DNA from: Lactarius indigo | Taxonomy: Eukaryota > Basidiomycota > Agaricomycetes > Russulales > Russulaceae | DNA length: 64,000 bases | Direction of reading: 5' to 3' | Assembly (NCBI GenBank): GCA_025766275.1 | Contig: JAFKAC010000124.1 | Location: 62,001-126,000, forward strand | Shown here: piece by piece, positions 44,314-53,907 of the stretch | Position numbering within the stretch: the stretch's first letter is position 1 | Layout: every line of letters begins with the position of its first letter | Made by a program: the position numbers and the translations under genes | The notes under the pieces: model-generated | What the model was told of the DNA's origin: nothing | Databases searched by the model: none | What the model saw: only the letters and a program-made list of their open reading frames with translations

Positions 44314-46893
44314 TCACCGAAAGTCGCGAGCCGGCCAATCACGCTGCTCGTCCGCAATGCGTTCTAAGGCGGTGGCGCGTTCCAGGCGGTAAATGGCATC
44401 CTGCCGGTCGTCCTGCGTGCACTCGATCATCGCGCGGAGTTGGCTCACCCGAGCTCGGAGTCGATCCAGCTCATAGCTGGCCGCGCGGAAGCGCGTGACC
44501 TCCGCCGTGAGCGACTCGTCGTTGATACGATTGAGCGCGCGGTCGGTGATCTTGTCCGCCTCGAAGACAACGAGGTCTTCGTGCGGGTACGTGGGGCGGA
44601 GCGCGGCAGATACGTGGGGTTCGGCGTAGAGGGGCTTACCGTAAACATGTGGCGAACCTGGTATGACCCCCAATATAAGAGGGTCCGCTCCTCCGATGAT
44701 TTGGACGTGTGATGCGTCCCTTTCTACTCCGTCCGGCCCGGTGATGGGGTATCGAATGTGATGGGGTCGTCGGTTCGCCCGGAACCCTTCAGGCGCAATG
44801 ACATGCGCGGGGTCCTCGGCGGCGGTGAACGGACGGTGATCGGCGGCACCAGGCACGCGCACACGTCCTCGATACATGGGGGACCCGTCGGAGTAGACGA
44901 GCCAGGGCGTGACGAGGGGATTATCAGGGTCACATTTCGTTCGAAGGAAGGTATGTCTCGCCGGGTAATAATCTTCGTCGTCATGGCCAGCCTCAGCTGC
45001 CGCCATCGCTGCCGTCGCTCGCGCATCTCCCTCAGTCGGGCCGCTGCTGAGTCCAGCTGTTCCTTCTGCCATGCTGCTGCTACCCTCTTCCAACCCTCCA
45101 ACTCGTACTCCATCAGCGCTTGAACGCTGGTCGTTGCTCGGGAAAACTCCGCAAACGCTGATGAGGTCGTCGCTTGGGGGGATAGCGGCGATGGGTTCAC
45201 GCTCGCCGCGATCGTTTCGGAAGACGTGGACGACGGCTTGGTCGTCGTCAGGGGTGGTCGTCGGGTCTGGGAATCTGGTGACGACGTTGATCCATTCTTG
45301 TGCGGTGATGGGCCCCTCTGCTGGTGTAAGAGGTGTCCATGGCGTGAGCTGAGTGTTGGGAACTTCGGTGTCGCTGTCCTCCGCCAAGAGGGCTCGGGCG
45401 TCTTCTGCGAGGGAGTCGAGGAGTTGCGCCTGTGTGACATGTCGCAGTGGGGAAGTAGGCATAAGAGTAATGGCTGAGCGAAGGAAGAGGGGGTGACTGT
45501 CCTCTGTCCGAGCGACCCCCACTTTATCTCTTCTACCGTGGGTTTGCGCTTCCTGATACAGGCGAAGCGCTTCCGGCGCAAAGACGTCGTCTTTGTTGAC
45601 CCACTGGTTCTCCGAGTCTGGGTACCCCTTCCATTTGATCAAGTATTGAAGGCGCTTCCCTCTGCCGAAATGCCGAGTGTCCAGGATGGCCTCGACTTCA
45701 TATTCCTCTTCTCCATCTATCAGTTCGGGCGGTGGTCGTGTGAAGTTTTCCCCGTGCAAGGAAGTTTGCTTGTACGGTGTGAGAAGATCGATGTGAAACA
45801 CTGGATGGATGCTCCACTGCGTGGGAAGTTTCAATCGATAGTTGTAAGGGGACATCACCTGTACCACCCGAAAGGGTCCGTGGCGTCGCGCCGCTAATTT
45901 TGCTGTAGGCTGATTGGTTCGGAGATGTTTGCCCTCGAGCCACACGAGATCGTCGACGTTGAACTTGGGCGTATCTCTGTTGCGCACCCATGACTCTTGC
46001 GCCTTCTTCATAAGGCGTTGGGCGGCGTCTCTAGCCTCTTTTAGCTGTGTCAGTCGCGCGGTCGCGAGGGGAATGGGGGATGGCTTATCCGTCCAGTCCG
46101 CTCGTGGGTTGTACCCCATCAGAAGTTGGAACGGCGACTCTTTAGTGTGTTCATGCGGCCAGTTGTTATGCGCAAACTCAGCGATTGGTAGGTAAGCTTC
46201 CCAGTTGTCTTGTCGCTCATTTACCCAGAAGCGTAGGTACTGTTCCAGCCACTGGTTAGTTCGTTCGGACTGTCCATCAGTACGCGGGTGGTATGCGGTT
46301 GATATATTCTGTTGAATCCCCAGAATGCGGCACACTTCTCTGGTAAACTTGGATGTGAAGCGTGGGTCGCGGTCGCTTATTATTTTGCGCAGCAATCCGA
46401 AACACTTGAACACTTGGGCGACATACAGAGTCGCCGTTTCTTCTGCGGTGATTTCTTCTCGGCATGGGATAAAGATTGAGGCCTTGCTGCAGTCGTGGTC
46501 TGTGACAGTTAGTATACTGTCATACCCCTTGGAAACGGGGAGTTTGGTGATGAAGTCTACCGCCACCGTGTGGAACGGCATGGCTTCCAGTATTGGTGTG
46601 ATGGGATGCAACGCGGCTCGTATGGGCCTCGTGTTGACTTTATTCCTTTGGCATTCTGCGCAGCCTTGCACGTACTCATATACGTCTCTCCGGAGTCGCG
46701 GCCACCAGTAGTGTCTCTCCAGGATGCGTTGAGTTTTCGCAATTCCCGGATGGCCATGTATTGGCAAGTCGTGATGGTCATGTATTAGTACTCGTTGAGT
46801 CGACGCTGGCCCTGTGATTACGAACCTGCCGTCCTTGTACCATTCTCCTTGTATTTTCTTGAGGCGATAAGGGTCGATCCACATCTTAATCAC
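44314..46893 (-). CDS. element 4 pol fragment: integrase, chromodomain and tail, uninterrupted
   Basis: 859 codons without a stop, colinear with 26009-28588 of element 1: integrase zinc finger (HDLPIHGHPG, CAECQRNK), D,D,E core, GPF/Y, chromodomain (LIKWKGYP) and the complete tail. The nominal first ATG is internal to pol, so no native product starts here. The fragment preserves the tail intact and supports the reading of that tail as coding. Residue changes against element 1 include F-C-L for F-G-L in the region before IISDRDP. Confidence 0.85.
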   Translation of the reverse strand: MIKMWIDPYRLKKIQGEWYKDGRFVITGPASTQRVLIHDHHDLPIHGHPGIAKTQRILERHYWWPRLRRDVYEYVQGCAECQRNKVNTRPIRAALHPITPILEAMPFHTVAVDFITKLPVSKGYDSILTVTDHDCSKASIFIPCREEITAEETATLYVAQVFKCFGLLRKIISDRDPRFTSKFTREVCRILGIQQNISTAYHPRTDGQSERTNQWLEQYLRFWVNERQDNWEAYLPIAEFAHNNWPHEHTKESPFQLLMGYNPRADWTDKPSPIPLATARLTQLKEARDAAQRLMKKAQESWVRNRDTPKFNVDDLVWLEGKHLRTNQPTAKLAARRHGPFRVVQVMSPYNYRLKLPTQWSIHPVFHIDLLTPYKQTSLHGENFTRPPPELIDGEEEYEVEAILDTRHFGRGKRLQYLIKWKGYPDSENQWVNKDDVFAPEALRLYQEAQTHGRRDKVGVARTEDSHPLFLRSAITLMPTSPLRHVTQAQLLDSLAEDARALLAEDSDTEVPNTQLTPWTPLTPAEGPITAQEWINVVTRFPDPTTTPDDDQAVVHVFRNDRGEREPIAAIPPSDDLISVCGVFPSNDQRSSADGVRVGGLEEGSSSMAEGTAGLSSGPTEGDARATAAMAAAEAGHDDEDYYPARHTFLRTKCDPDNPLVTPWLVYSDGSPMYRGRVRVPGAADHRPFTAAEDPAHVIAPEGFRANRRPHHIRYPITGPDGVERDASHVQIIGGADPLILGVIPGSPHVYGKPLYAEPHVSAALRPTYPHEDLVVFEADKITDRALNRINDESLTAEVTRFRAASYELDRLRARVSQLRAMIECTQDDRQDAIYRLERATALERIADEQRDWPARDFR
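44724..45581 (-). other. 285-codon overlapping frame in element 4 tail
   Basis: Counterpart of 27321-28178 with the same length and end. The helical segment is identical in character (EGWKRVAAAW, RLREMRERRQ). Confidence 0.4.
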
Positions 46894-46899
46894 CTCTTA

Positions 46900-47159
46900 A
46901 GGTTTAGGGTTTAGGGTGGTCAAATTCGAAACAAAACCGAGCGAAGCGAGGTTTTGTTGAGAACTGATGAGAGAGGCGAAAGGAGCCAAGGGGAGTGGAG
47001 GCTATCCAGTCCCGACCCTTTCGCTTTTATGCTCATCAGGGCTTCCTTTCGATTACTAATTGTAGGGAGGTAAAAGCTAATTCGGTAAAGGGTTAATGGT
47101 GGGTTTATGGGTTTAATCTCTCCATTTGAGATCCAATATAGTCCCTCATATATAGGATG
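46900..47159. other. junction with interstitial telomere-like words
   Basis: Two TTTAGGG units (46903-46916) lie directly at the broken end of element 4. A palindrome CAAAACC...GGTTTTG follows at about 46933-46957. The rest is unremarkable AT-rich sequence leading to the fold-back element. Confidence 0.6.
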
Positions 47160-47827
47160 TATAAACATGGGCGTCGAAAGTTCATCTGCATCAGCAGATA
47201 GGTCGTGTTTGTACTTGAAATATATGTTTTATTGTATTCCGAGTAGAATGGTATATTCTGGGAGCCCAAACCGGCCGCGTATAATGAGATACGATATACG
47301 CGGCACCTTTTGGGTTCCAATATTTCCCAAACTGGCCGTGTATAATGAGATACGATATACGCGGCACCTTTTGGGTTCCAATATTTCCCAAACTGGCCGC
47401 GTATAATGAGATGCAATATACGCGGCACCTTTTGGGTGTCCATATCGACCGCGTATAATGAGATCAATTATACGCGGTCGATATGGACACCCAAAAGGTG
47501 CCGCGTATATTGCATCTCATTATACGCGGCCAGTTTGGGAAATATTGGAACCCAAAAGGTGCCGCGTATATCGTATCTCATTATACGCGGCCGGTTTGGG
47601 AAATATTGGAACCCAAAAGGTGCCGCGTATATCGTATCTCATTATACACGGCCAGTTTGGGAAATATTGGAACCCAAAAGGTGCCGCGTATATCGTATCT
47701 CATTATACGCGGCCGGTTTGGGCTCCCAGAATATACCATTCTACTCGGAATACAATAAAACATATATTTCAAGTACAAACACGACCTATCTGCTGATGCA
47801 GATGAACTTTCGACGCCCATGTTTATA
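47160..47827. mobile_element. fold-back element with 61-base units in its arms
   Basis: A long palindrome centred near 47463. The outer arms (starting TATAAACATGGGCGTCG) are single copy. The inner arms are tandem 61-base units of the type GCCGCGTATAATGAG ... CACCTTTTGGG, three on the left and four on the right. Each unit itself contains a smaller inverted repeat (GCCGCGTAT / ATACGCGGC). No coding capacity; open frames here merely read the repeats. It could be a MITE of a DNA transposon with subterminal repeats. Confidence 0.85.
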
Positions 47828-48296
47828 TATTGACCACATATATCAACTCTCATTATACATAGTCCATATATTTATTTCTGTTTCCGTTTCTGTTTCTACA
47901 ATTATGCTTAGTCAGCAGCTCCTTCCCTGATGTTCTCCCTTGATATCCCCCTTGAAACCCAGTCAAAACCCTGATGAACAAAACAGGATAGGATTTAATT
48001 TAATTGAATTGATTCAATCAAATTCAACTTTCCAGACTATATCCAATCAGATTCATTTGTGTGTTGTAAATAATTGATATTTGTTGCATGCAATTGCACA
48101 ACAATTGATTTCACCTATTGAATCTTATTGATATCCATTGAATCTTACTGAATGTTGTTGAACCATGCACAAATGTGGAGAATTGAATTACATTGAGTTC
48201 AGTTGAGCTGAGTCCATTCTACTGCAGTACACAACAAAAGAAATCATTCTACACTACCAAGAAACTACCAATTCAACTGAGGCTCCAGTGAGGTCT
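47828..48296. other. AT-rich spacer
   Basis: Contains TTTCTGTTTCCG repeats (47877-47897) and a TTGAAT/TTGATT-rich stretch (48000-48200) with no gene. Confidence 0.5.
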
Positions 48297-48960
48297 TCAA
48301 GCTGGCATTGAGCCAGTAGTTTTCTTCTTCATCACCTTGAGTTTGCACCAGGTATATGTCTGTAGATATAATTGGGTTAGATTGTGTCAGGTGAGAAATG
48401 AATGACTTACTATGCAGGTATCTTTGTCCAACTTGTTTCATATCTTCACAAACTTGTTGCATGTCACTTGATGGTCCTTGAGGAAGTTGATTGCATAGAG
48501 GTTCCTATGGGGCTGTGTTAGGACAAGTGATTGAAATGATCCTAATACCTACCTTGCAGTTGTGCTCTTTCCAGGGCACATGATGCCTGCTTTCTTTATC
48601 TTGGTCTTTGAGGTGCTCTTATCAGTCTTGCTGGTTGCCTCCAAGGCATCACCAGTCAACACTGCTCCAGGCATTGGAGCCATTCTCACTGTGTCCATCA
48701 GTGTCATTGGCACATTGTCAGTTGTGTTGGTGGACTTGCATTGGGGGCCAGGCTTTGCAGGGATGCCATTGGTGGCAGTTGACAGGGCACCTTCTGAAGC
48801 TTGGTCAGGGGTGCTTGCCATTGTATCCATCATCCATGTGTCATCGTTTGTGCCAGCTGAGTTGGGATGGGGAGCAGGCTCTAGCAGGGTGTGGTTGGTA
48901 ACTGTTGTGATAGCATAAAGGGCATACCTTCCTGGGTTTGGATGTTGGCATCTTCCAACA
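48297..48960 (-). CDS. hypothetical spliced gene, possibly degenerate
   Basis: Coding-like exons on the minus strand: from about 48960 to 48553 (Thr/Lys-rich, ending ...PGKSTTAR), intron 48505-48552 (GTAGGT...CATAG, branch-like CTAAC), 48504-48411 (NLYAINFLKDHQ, KFVKI-stop-NKLDKD), intron 48360-48410 (GTAAGT...CTACAG), and 48359-48297 (CKLKVMKKKTTG). A TGA interrupts the middle exon. The pattern resembles short HMG-like or DNA-binding helical proteins of basidiomycetes, but I cannot name it. The 5' end is unresolved. It may belong to the accessory region of element 5. Confidence 0.35.
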
Positions 48961-49333
48961 GCAGTACTGGAGGGGTAGTTGGGACAGGAGTCTTCTAGAT
49001 GATGCTGGTGCTGGGAATCAAGTTAGCAAAATGGGGTGTGTGGGGTTGCAGAGACATACAGTGGGTTTGAGATAATCTTTGTGAAAGTGTGTTGTTAGTC
49101 ACATAGAATGCAGGTGGGATGATAGTAGATGTACTATGGACATCTCTGTGTCAGGGCCACCAGTTGTCACAGCAGCATGTTGAGTATTGGATGGTCCTGG
49201 CAGACCTTTGGGGGCACCAGACATCATGGGACCCTGATCCTCATGCATGGTGGGTGTGTTGCTGCCATCTATTGCTGTAGGCACAATGGGTGGTGCAGGT
49301 TGAGTGGAAGGGGTGATGGTTGAGATTGGGGAG

Positions 49334-50962
49334 TCAAGGGTCAGACAAGAAGTGGATGGTGACATGGGAGACGTGCCACATTGTGCGTCGAGTGCCAGAG
49401 TGTGCATTGGATTGAGAAGTGGATGGTGACATGGGAGACATGCCATGTGTGCACCAAGTGCCAGAGCATGCATTGGATTGAGAAGTGGATGGTGATGTTG
49501 CAGACACGCCATGTGTACTCCATCCCACCATATCTGTGGGGCAGTAGTGAGTGCAGAGGAAAAGGAAGGGACCCCATGCACCACACTTGCGACACATCTT
49601 GTATTGTGGACAATGGATCTCATCGTGATTAGCATTGGAACAGAAGCATCGCCCATACCACCTTCCCTGAGTGGCAGCTGCAGTGGTTGGTGGGGAGGGC
49701 ACAGTGAAGGAGGTGGTTTCATCAGGGGACATCTCCTGACATATCCATTCTTCTGCTTGTTGCATGGTAATCACCTCGGTGACCATCTCTGCACGATAGA
49801 AGATACACCGATACGATTGGTGCTCCTGGCTTTGACAATGTTGGCAGGCTGGCCTTGGTCTCATGGGGCAGTCACATACGAGGTGGTGAGGACTATTACA
49901 CTGGTAACACCATCGTCAGCAGGGTCTGTCGATGAGTCAAGGAAACTTGACTGGTCCACCATGTCTGGGGGAAAAGGGGATGGCATAGTGGGAACGGTGT
50001 TGTGGAGCAGGGAGTGCAGTGAGATGAGCATACTTGTCAGCGATGGTGGTGAGGGCTCCTGCATACTGCAAACATCTTTTTGTACTGGCTAGCATTAGGT
50101 CCACCATGAGCTGGTCTGCTCTGAGTTTTCAGGCATCCTCTTCTCGCTTCTCGTGTTTTTCATCCAGCTCCTTCAGAGCCACAAGTCCTGTGTGTAATTG
50201 AGTTATTTTGGCAGTGAGGTGTGGGGAGTTAAGCTCAATCAGGGTTTTGTCCAGAGCACAGGTGTGGATGTCGTTTGGATCAAAGAACTGGAGTTGCTCT
50301 GCAGTGAATGGGGGAGCAGAGATGTTGGGACACAGAGTAGACAGGTAGATGGTTTTGCCATAGTGAGGGTGTTCTTGCCGCATTGTTCCCACTACCTTGG
50401 TGAATCCTTTGCGATAGTAGATGTACTTCGCAATGTGGAATCCACCCTCAGGTAGTGGGATTTGCAATGGGTAGTACTTGGGCAAGCCGGGGGTGTTTGG
50501 GAAGAAGGGGGCACCTGGGTCATCAGTTTCTTCGCTAGGGGTGTTGGGTCTGTTGTAGTTGATGGGGGTGTGAACTCAGATGGGGGTGAGTGGTGTAGGA
50601 GGGGATTCTAGTGGGGGTGGTGGTGTCGAGGGTGTCGGTGATGGTACAGGTGCCTCAGGTGATGGTGTAGGGTTTTGACGAGGAGGGGGAGTTGGTGAGT
50701 ATTGGCCTTCCTTGGGTGTAGATGGCATGAGTTCCCCTGGTTCTTGTTCAGGGGAGCAGGGGATGATGGGTACTGGGTTGATGGTCACAGTAGACCGGGG
50801 AGAGTCTGTGGATGGTGGTGGTGGCGACAATCGAGGGATTCCAGGGATGGTGAATGACAGGTTGGTGACAGCGATGGTTTCACCATTGAAGAGGGCAGTG
50901 AGTTGGGGATCCACGTTGAGGACATTGATGAGGGTTGTGTCAGGGACTGGGGTGGTAGCCAT
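49334..50962 (-). pseudogene. element 5 downstream ORF with two zinc knuckles
   Basis: A single frame of about 542 codons starting MATTPVPDTTLINVLNV, interrupted only by TGA at 50576, 50129, 49937 and 49916. Order: an N-terminal segment (LFNGETIAVTNL); a Pro/Ser-rich linker; a conserved block (YYPLQIPLPEGGFH, KTIYLSTLCPN, FFDPNDIH, ALDKTLIELN) that resembles the pol tail of elements 1, 4 and 6; a coil; two CCHC knuckles (CYQCNSPHHLVCDC and CQHCQSQEHQSYRC); and a Cys-rich end (CPQYKMCRKCGAWG). It follows the integrase/chromodomain of element 5 on the same strand. Gag-like knuckles after pol are unusual. Confidence 0.65.
49340..49510 (-). repeat. 66-base tandem repeat, three copies
   Basis: AGAAGTGGATGGTGA recurs at about 49350, 49417 and 49483 (spacing 67 and 66). 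The larger part of the unit (AGTGCCAGAG...GCATTGGATTG) occurs twice. It lies at the 3' end of the zinc-knuckle frame. Confidence 0.75.
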
Positions 50963-51687
50963 GGTGTTGTGCTGCTAAAGGGTTTGATTGAGGGTGTTCT
51001 CTTTATATCTTTCGTCCAGCCCTTGTGGCGGATGGGTGTGAACAATAGTAGTCTCTAATTGTGTCCTTGGTGTGTGTTAGATTGGTCACAGGTTCCCATG
51101 TGTTGTCACTTGTGGGGAATCCCTTCCACTTTACCAGGAAGTGGAGTTTGCACCCTCAGCCTCATTCCTGGGTGTCTTCAATTCACTCCACTTCATATTC
51201 TTCTTCTCCATTGATAAGGTCAGGTGGAGGCCAGGTGAAGTTTGTTCCGTGCATCTCCATCTCCTTATACAGTGTGAGAAGGTTTGTATGAAATACAGGG
51301 TGAATCTTCCATGATGTGGGAAGTTAGAGCTCATAAGAAACATCTGAAAGAACCTTTGTTATTTTAAGGGGTCTGTATCTTTTGGGGGCAAGTTTGCTTG
51401 TGGGATAGAAGGTGTGGAGGTTGTTCCTTCTAACCATACATAGTCCCCTTGTTGATAAGGTGTGAACCCCATTTTGCCTCGCTGTGCCATGAGGTGTTGT
51501 GCATGCCTGATGCTGTCCTGGGCATGCTGTCTAAGGACCAGCAATTCTTCTAATCGTTGATCCACTGTGGGACAACTTGACAGTTTGGGGATCCATGTTG
51601 TATGAGGTTCCCACCCCATAAGGAGTGTGAATGGAGGGTGTTTGGTTGTGGTGTTTGTCCATGAATTGTGCATGAATTGTGCCATGG
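50963..51687 (-). pseudogene. element 5 integrase C-terminus and chromodomain
   Basis: From 51685 the minus strand reads AQFMHNSWTNTTTKHPPFTLLMGW, here split: AQFMHNSW, then PPFTLLMGW, the end of a Ty3 integrase core, then YVWLEG. After one frameshift near 51390 come HPVFH-type and EEEYEVE/KWKGFP-type chromodomain residues to about 51070. Protease, RT and RNase H are not in the window: the upstream part is cut off at 51689 by LTR remnants. An in-frame TAA and a TGA mark decay. Confidence 0.7.
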
Positions 51688-51688
51688 G

Positions 51689-52531
51689 TGTAACGCCACT
51701 ACAGGGGCATTAGGTATGACCTGTACCAAGTTAGTCAAGACACGAGAGTACAAGCTCGGAGGCTTGACTTCAGTAGAATGGTGCATAAGAGTCACAAGGA
51801 TGTAAGTCACTTGGACTATAGAGAAGGGCTAAGGCGTGAAAACCTAGCAGAATGGGGTTCACAAGACAGGGAAAAGCGCAGAGGTGTTCCGTGTTAGATG
51901 AGTGTCGTTATTACACAAGAAGTCTAGTCTACTGTACAAGCTAGGTAGTGCTAGGTTTAAATATGGGTAAGGCTGTATGGTCGCTGCAAACAGATGGCAC
52001 CATTGCCAGATTGAGGGATAAAGGGAGACACACAGGGAGAACAAAGCACAACAGTATATGGAACAAGGGCAAATCACATGGGTTCACATGTGAGTGGGAA
52101 TGGGATGGAAACTAGCACATGTCAAGCTTTATCACAAGAGATCACTGATAAGCAGGGTGTGTGATAGGAACCAGGTAATTGTAAAGTCTGTGTTATTGTA
52201 CAGGTCTTGTGGGATGTCAGGGATGGAAAGGTAAAGTAAAGAAAGAAGCTGACTGATACGATATAAGAGTCCATGACTAATACTACTGTTGGGCCATAGT
52301 CATAACCAGCCATGAGTCATATGATCATGAGTCAGAGTCTGTATTGTAACAACAAGGTAAGTAACAGAATATCACAAAGTTCAAGGGACACATTGTTCTA
52401 CGACAGGACAAAGGAGAGTGTGTAAAGAGAACAAGGCATTGTATTTCATAGCAATAAGACAACAGACATCTTCACTTAATACCTGTGTGACTGAGAACCT
52501 TTAGAACCCATGTCCCTGGTAGGGCATAACA
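51689..52531 (-). repeat. composite LTR remnants interrupting element 5
   Basis: The left end TGTAACGCC and right end GGCATAACA look like LTR termini. The block 52200-52351 (reverse strand TGTTACAATAC, then TATGACTATGG and AGTCATGGACTC) resembles the start of the element 2 LTR. The block 52441-52531 resembles the end of the 579-base LTR. Flanking five-base words do not match, so at least two insertions or a recombination are involved. Confidence 0.55.
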
Positions 52532-52755
52532 ATAACCCTTCATGCCTTACTAGTTGGCCCAGTGGCACATGACCTTTGAACTCAGGCCCTAGCGCTGGTC
52601 CATTAGCAACTCAACTCCAAGTGTTGGACTTAGGCCAGGGAGGTTGTCCAGTGTCCAACCTCAGTGACTAGGTATGAAGCTGCAGGAGTGCCTTTCAGAC
52701 CTTTCAGACCTCAGCATAGGGGTTTATATAGAAGACCTTAGGAGTCGTTGCACAC
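52532..52755. other. short spacer left of element 6
   Basis: No gene. Ends in CACAC, the left target duplication of element 6. Confidence 0.5.
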
Positions 52756-53568
52756 TGTTACAGTTCCGAGGGACCGTACTGTCATGCCACTGTCGGGGCG
52801 TGCGTCTGGTCTGTAACAGGTCCTACCTTAGGCAAAGGATACTGAGTCGACCCGCTGCTGGGCAGAACGGCGTCTAAGTCTGATGGGTGTTCCTTGATAT
52901 AGCTCAAGGCAACAAGGCTTCAGAGAAGAGGGCTGTGATAGAGATGAAAGGAAAGTACTGAGGGGACTAGACAGTATATTGACAAAGCCAAAGCTAAGGA
53001 AATACAGAGTATACTACAGGGTTTATATAGCTAGCGTTCGGGGATGCCAGCGAGGCAGTACAATGCCAACGAGGCAAGTGCCAGCAAAGCGGGTGCCAGC
53101 AAAGCAGATGCCAGCAAGTCAAAGAAGCGAAGGAGAAAAAGAAGGGAGGAGGAAGAACAGAAGAACATGAGGCGTTCATGACACGTACGGGTTTTCAACG
53201 GAGCTGAGCTTGATGTTTGGGTAGAGTCGGAACTCGCTATTCTCAAGCAAGTCAAGTTTGGGGTACTTGTGTCACTCAAGGAGTTCACAAGTGAGCGGGT
53301 TTCAACAGGATACTACTTGGTATTCAAGAACTAAGAGTAGACAAGCATTTGTGCTACTCGATGCACTATGTCTTATACTCACACAGACTGGGGTTTTCGG
53401 GGGCCGTTTTCTACAAGCCATGTCACTAACTACTGCTATGTGGACGATTTGTGATATGAGCACCATAAGGCGTGCTTTGACGAGACTGATACTTCTGCAA
53501 AACTTTGAGGGTCTATACTCCACCGCACATTGCATGACGTGATGTCATGATGTCACATGACCATGACA
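52756..53568 (-). repeat. element 6 3' LTR, split by a solo LTR
   Basis: After removing 52780-53183 and one CGTAC copy it is 404 bases, exactly the length of the other LTR. Differences from the 5' LTR are mostly CpG against TpG/CpA. Confidence 0.88.
52780..53183 (-). mobile_element. 404-base solo LTR with CGTAC duplication
   Basis: Perfect inverted ends TGTCATG...CATGACA, flanked by CGTAC (52775-52779 and 53184-53188). A TATATAA box in the reverse strand near 53020 sets the orientation. At 53040-53118 it holds five short units of CCAGC(A/G)A(A/G)GC type, 15-18 bases apart. Confidence 0.88.
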
Positions 53569-53907
53569 TAACCCCCCTACTAGGCCAAGTCATCTCAACT
53601 CACGCTACTGGCGGCATGCGTGAAGTTGTAGTCGTGTCAGAACATGTAGTGTTTGGGTCGGCAGTACGGTTCCCCACGGCGTTGGGCACAAAGACGTGCA
53701 GTTGCTTGAGTGGCTCATTCATGGTCGACTGCTCGTCCGAGCACAGTGAGCCATCTGCAGTAAGTATTTGTATGTGACATTGTCAGTGATGTGACAGACT
53801 CATCGTTGCACACATCATGCATGTGGCATCTTACATTTGAATGTGAGATGTTTGGTTGACTCACACCATGTGCATGCGGGTAGGCTGTCTCAACTATGGA
53901 TTGATGC

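Larger units (their letters stand above)
43755..46899 (-). mobile_element. element 4: near-copy of element 1, 5'-truncated, reverse orientation
   Basis: It comprises the 3' LTR (43755-44283) and the integrase-to-tail part of pol up to about 46899, where homology to element 1 ends next to two TTTAGGG words. The coding part has no stop and differs from element 1 at few residues. Protease, RT, RNase H, gag and the 5' LTR are absent. It interrupts element 3. Confidence 0.88.

Noticed and set aside
47406..47930. Open frames of up to 174 codons in the fold-back element
   Set aside because: They merely translate the 61-base units, in several frames and on both strands.
53040..53118. CRISPR-like array of CCAGC(A/G)A units
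   Set aside because: Units of 15-18 bases are contiguous with no unique spacers. It is a short tandem repeat inside a solo LTR.
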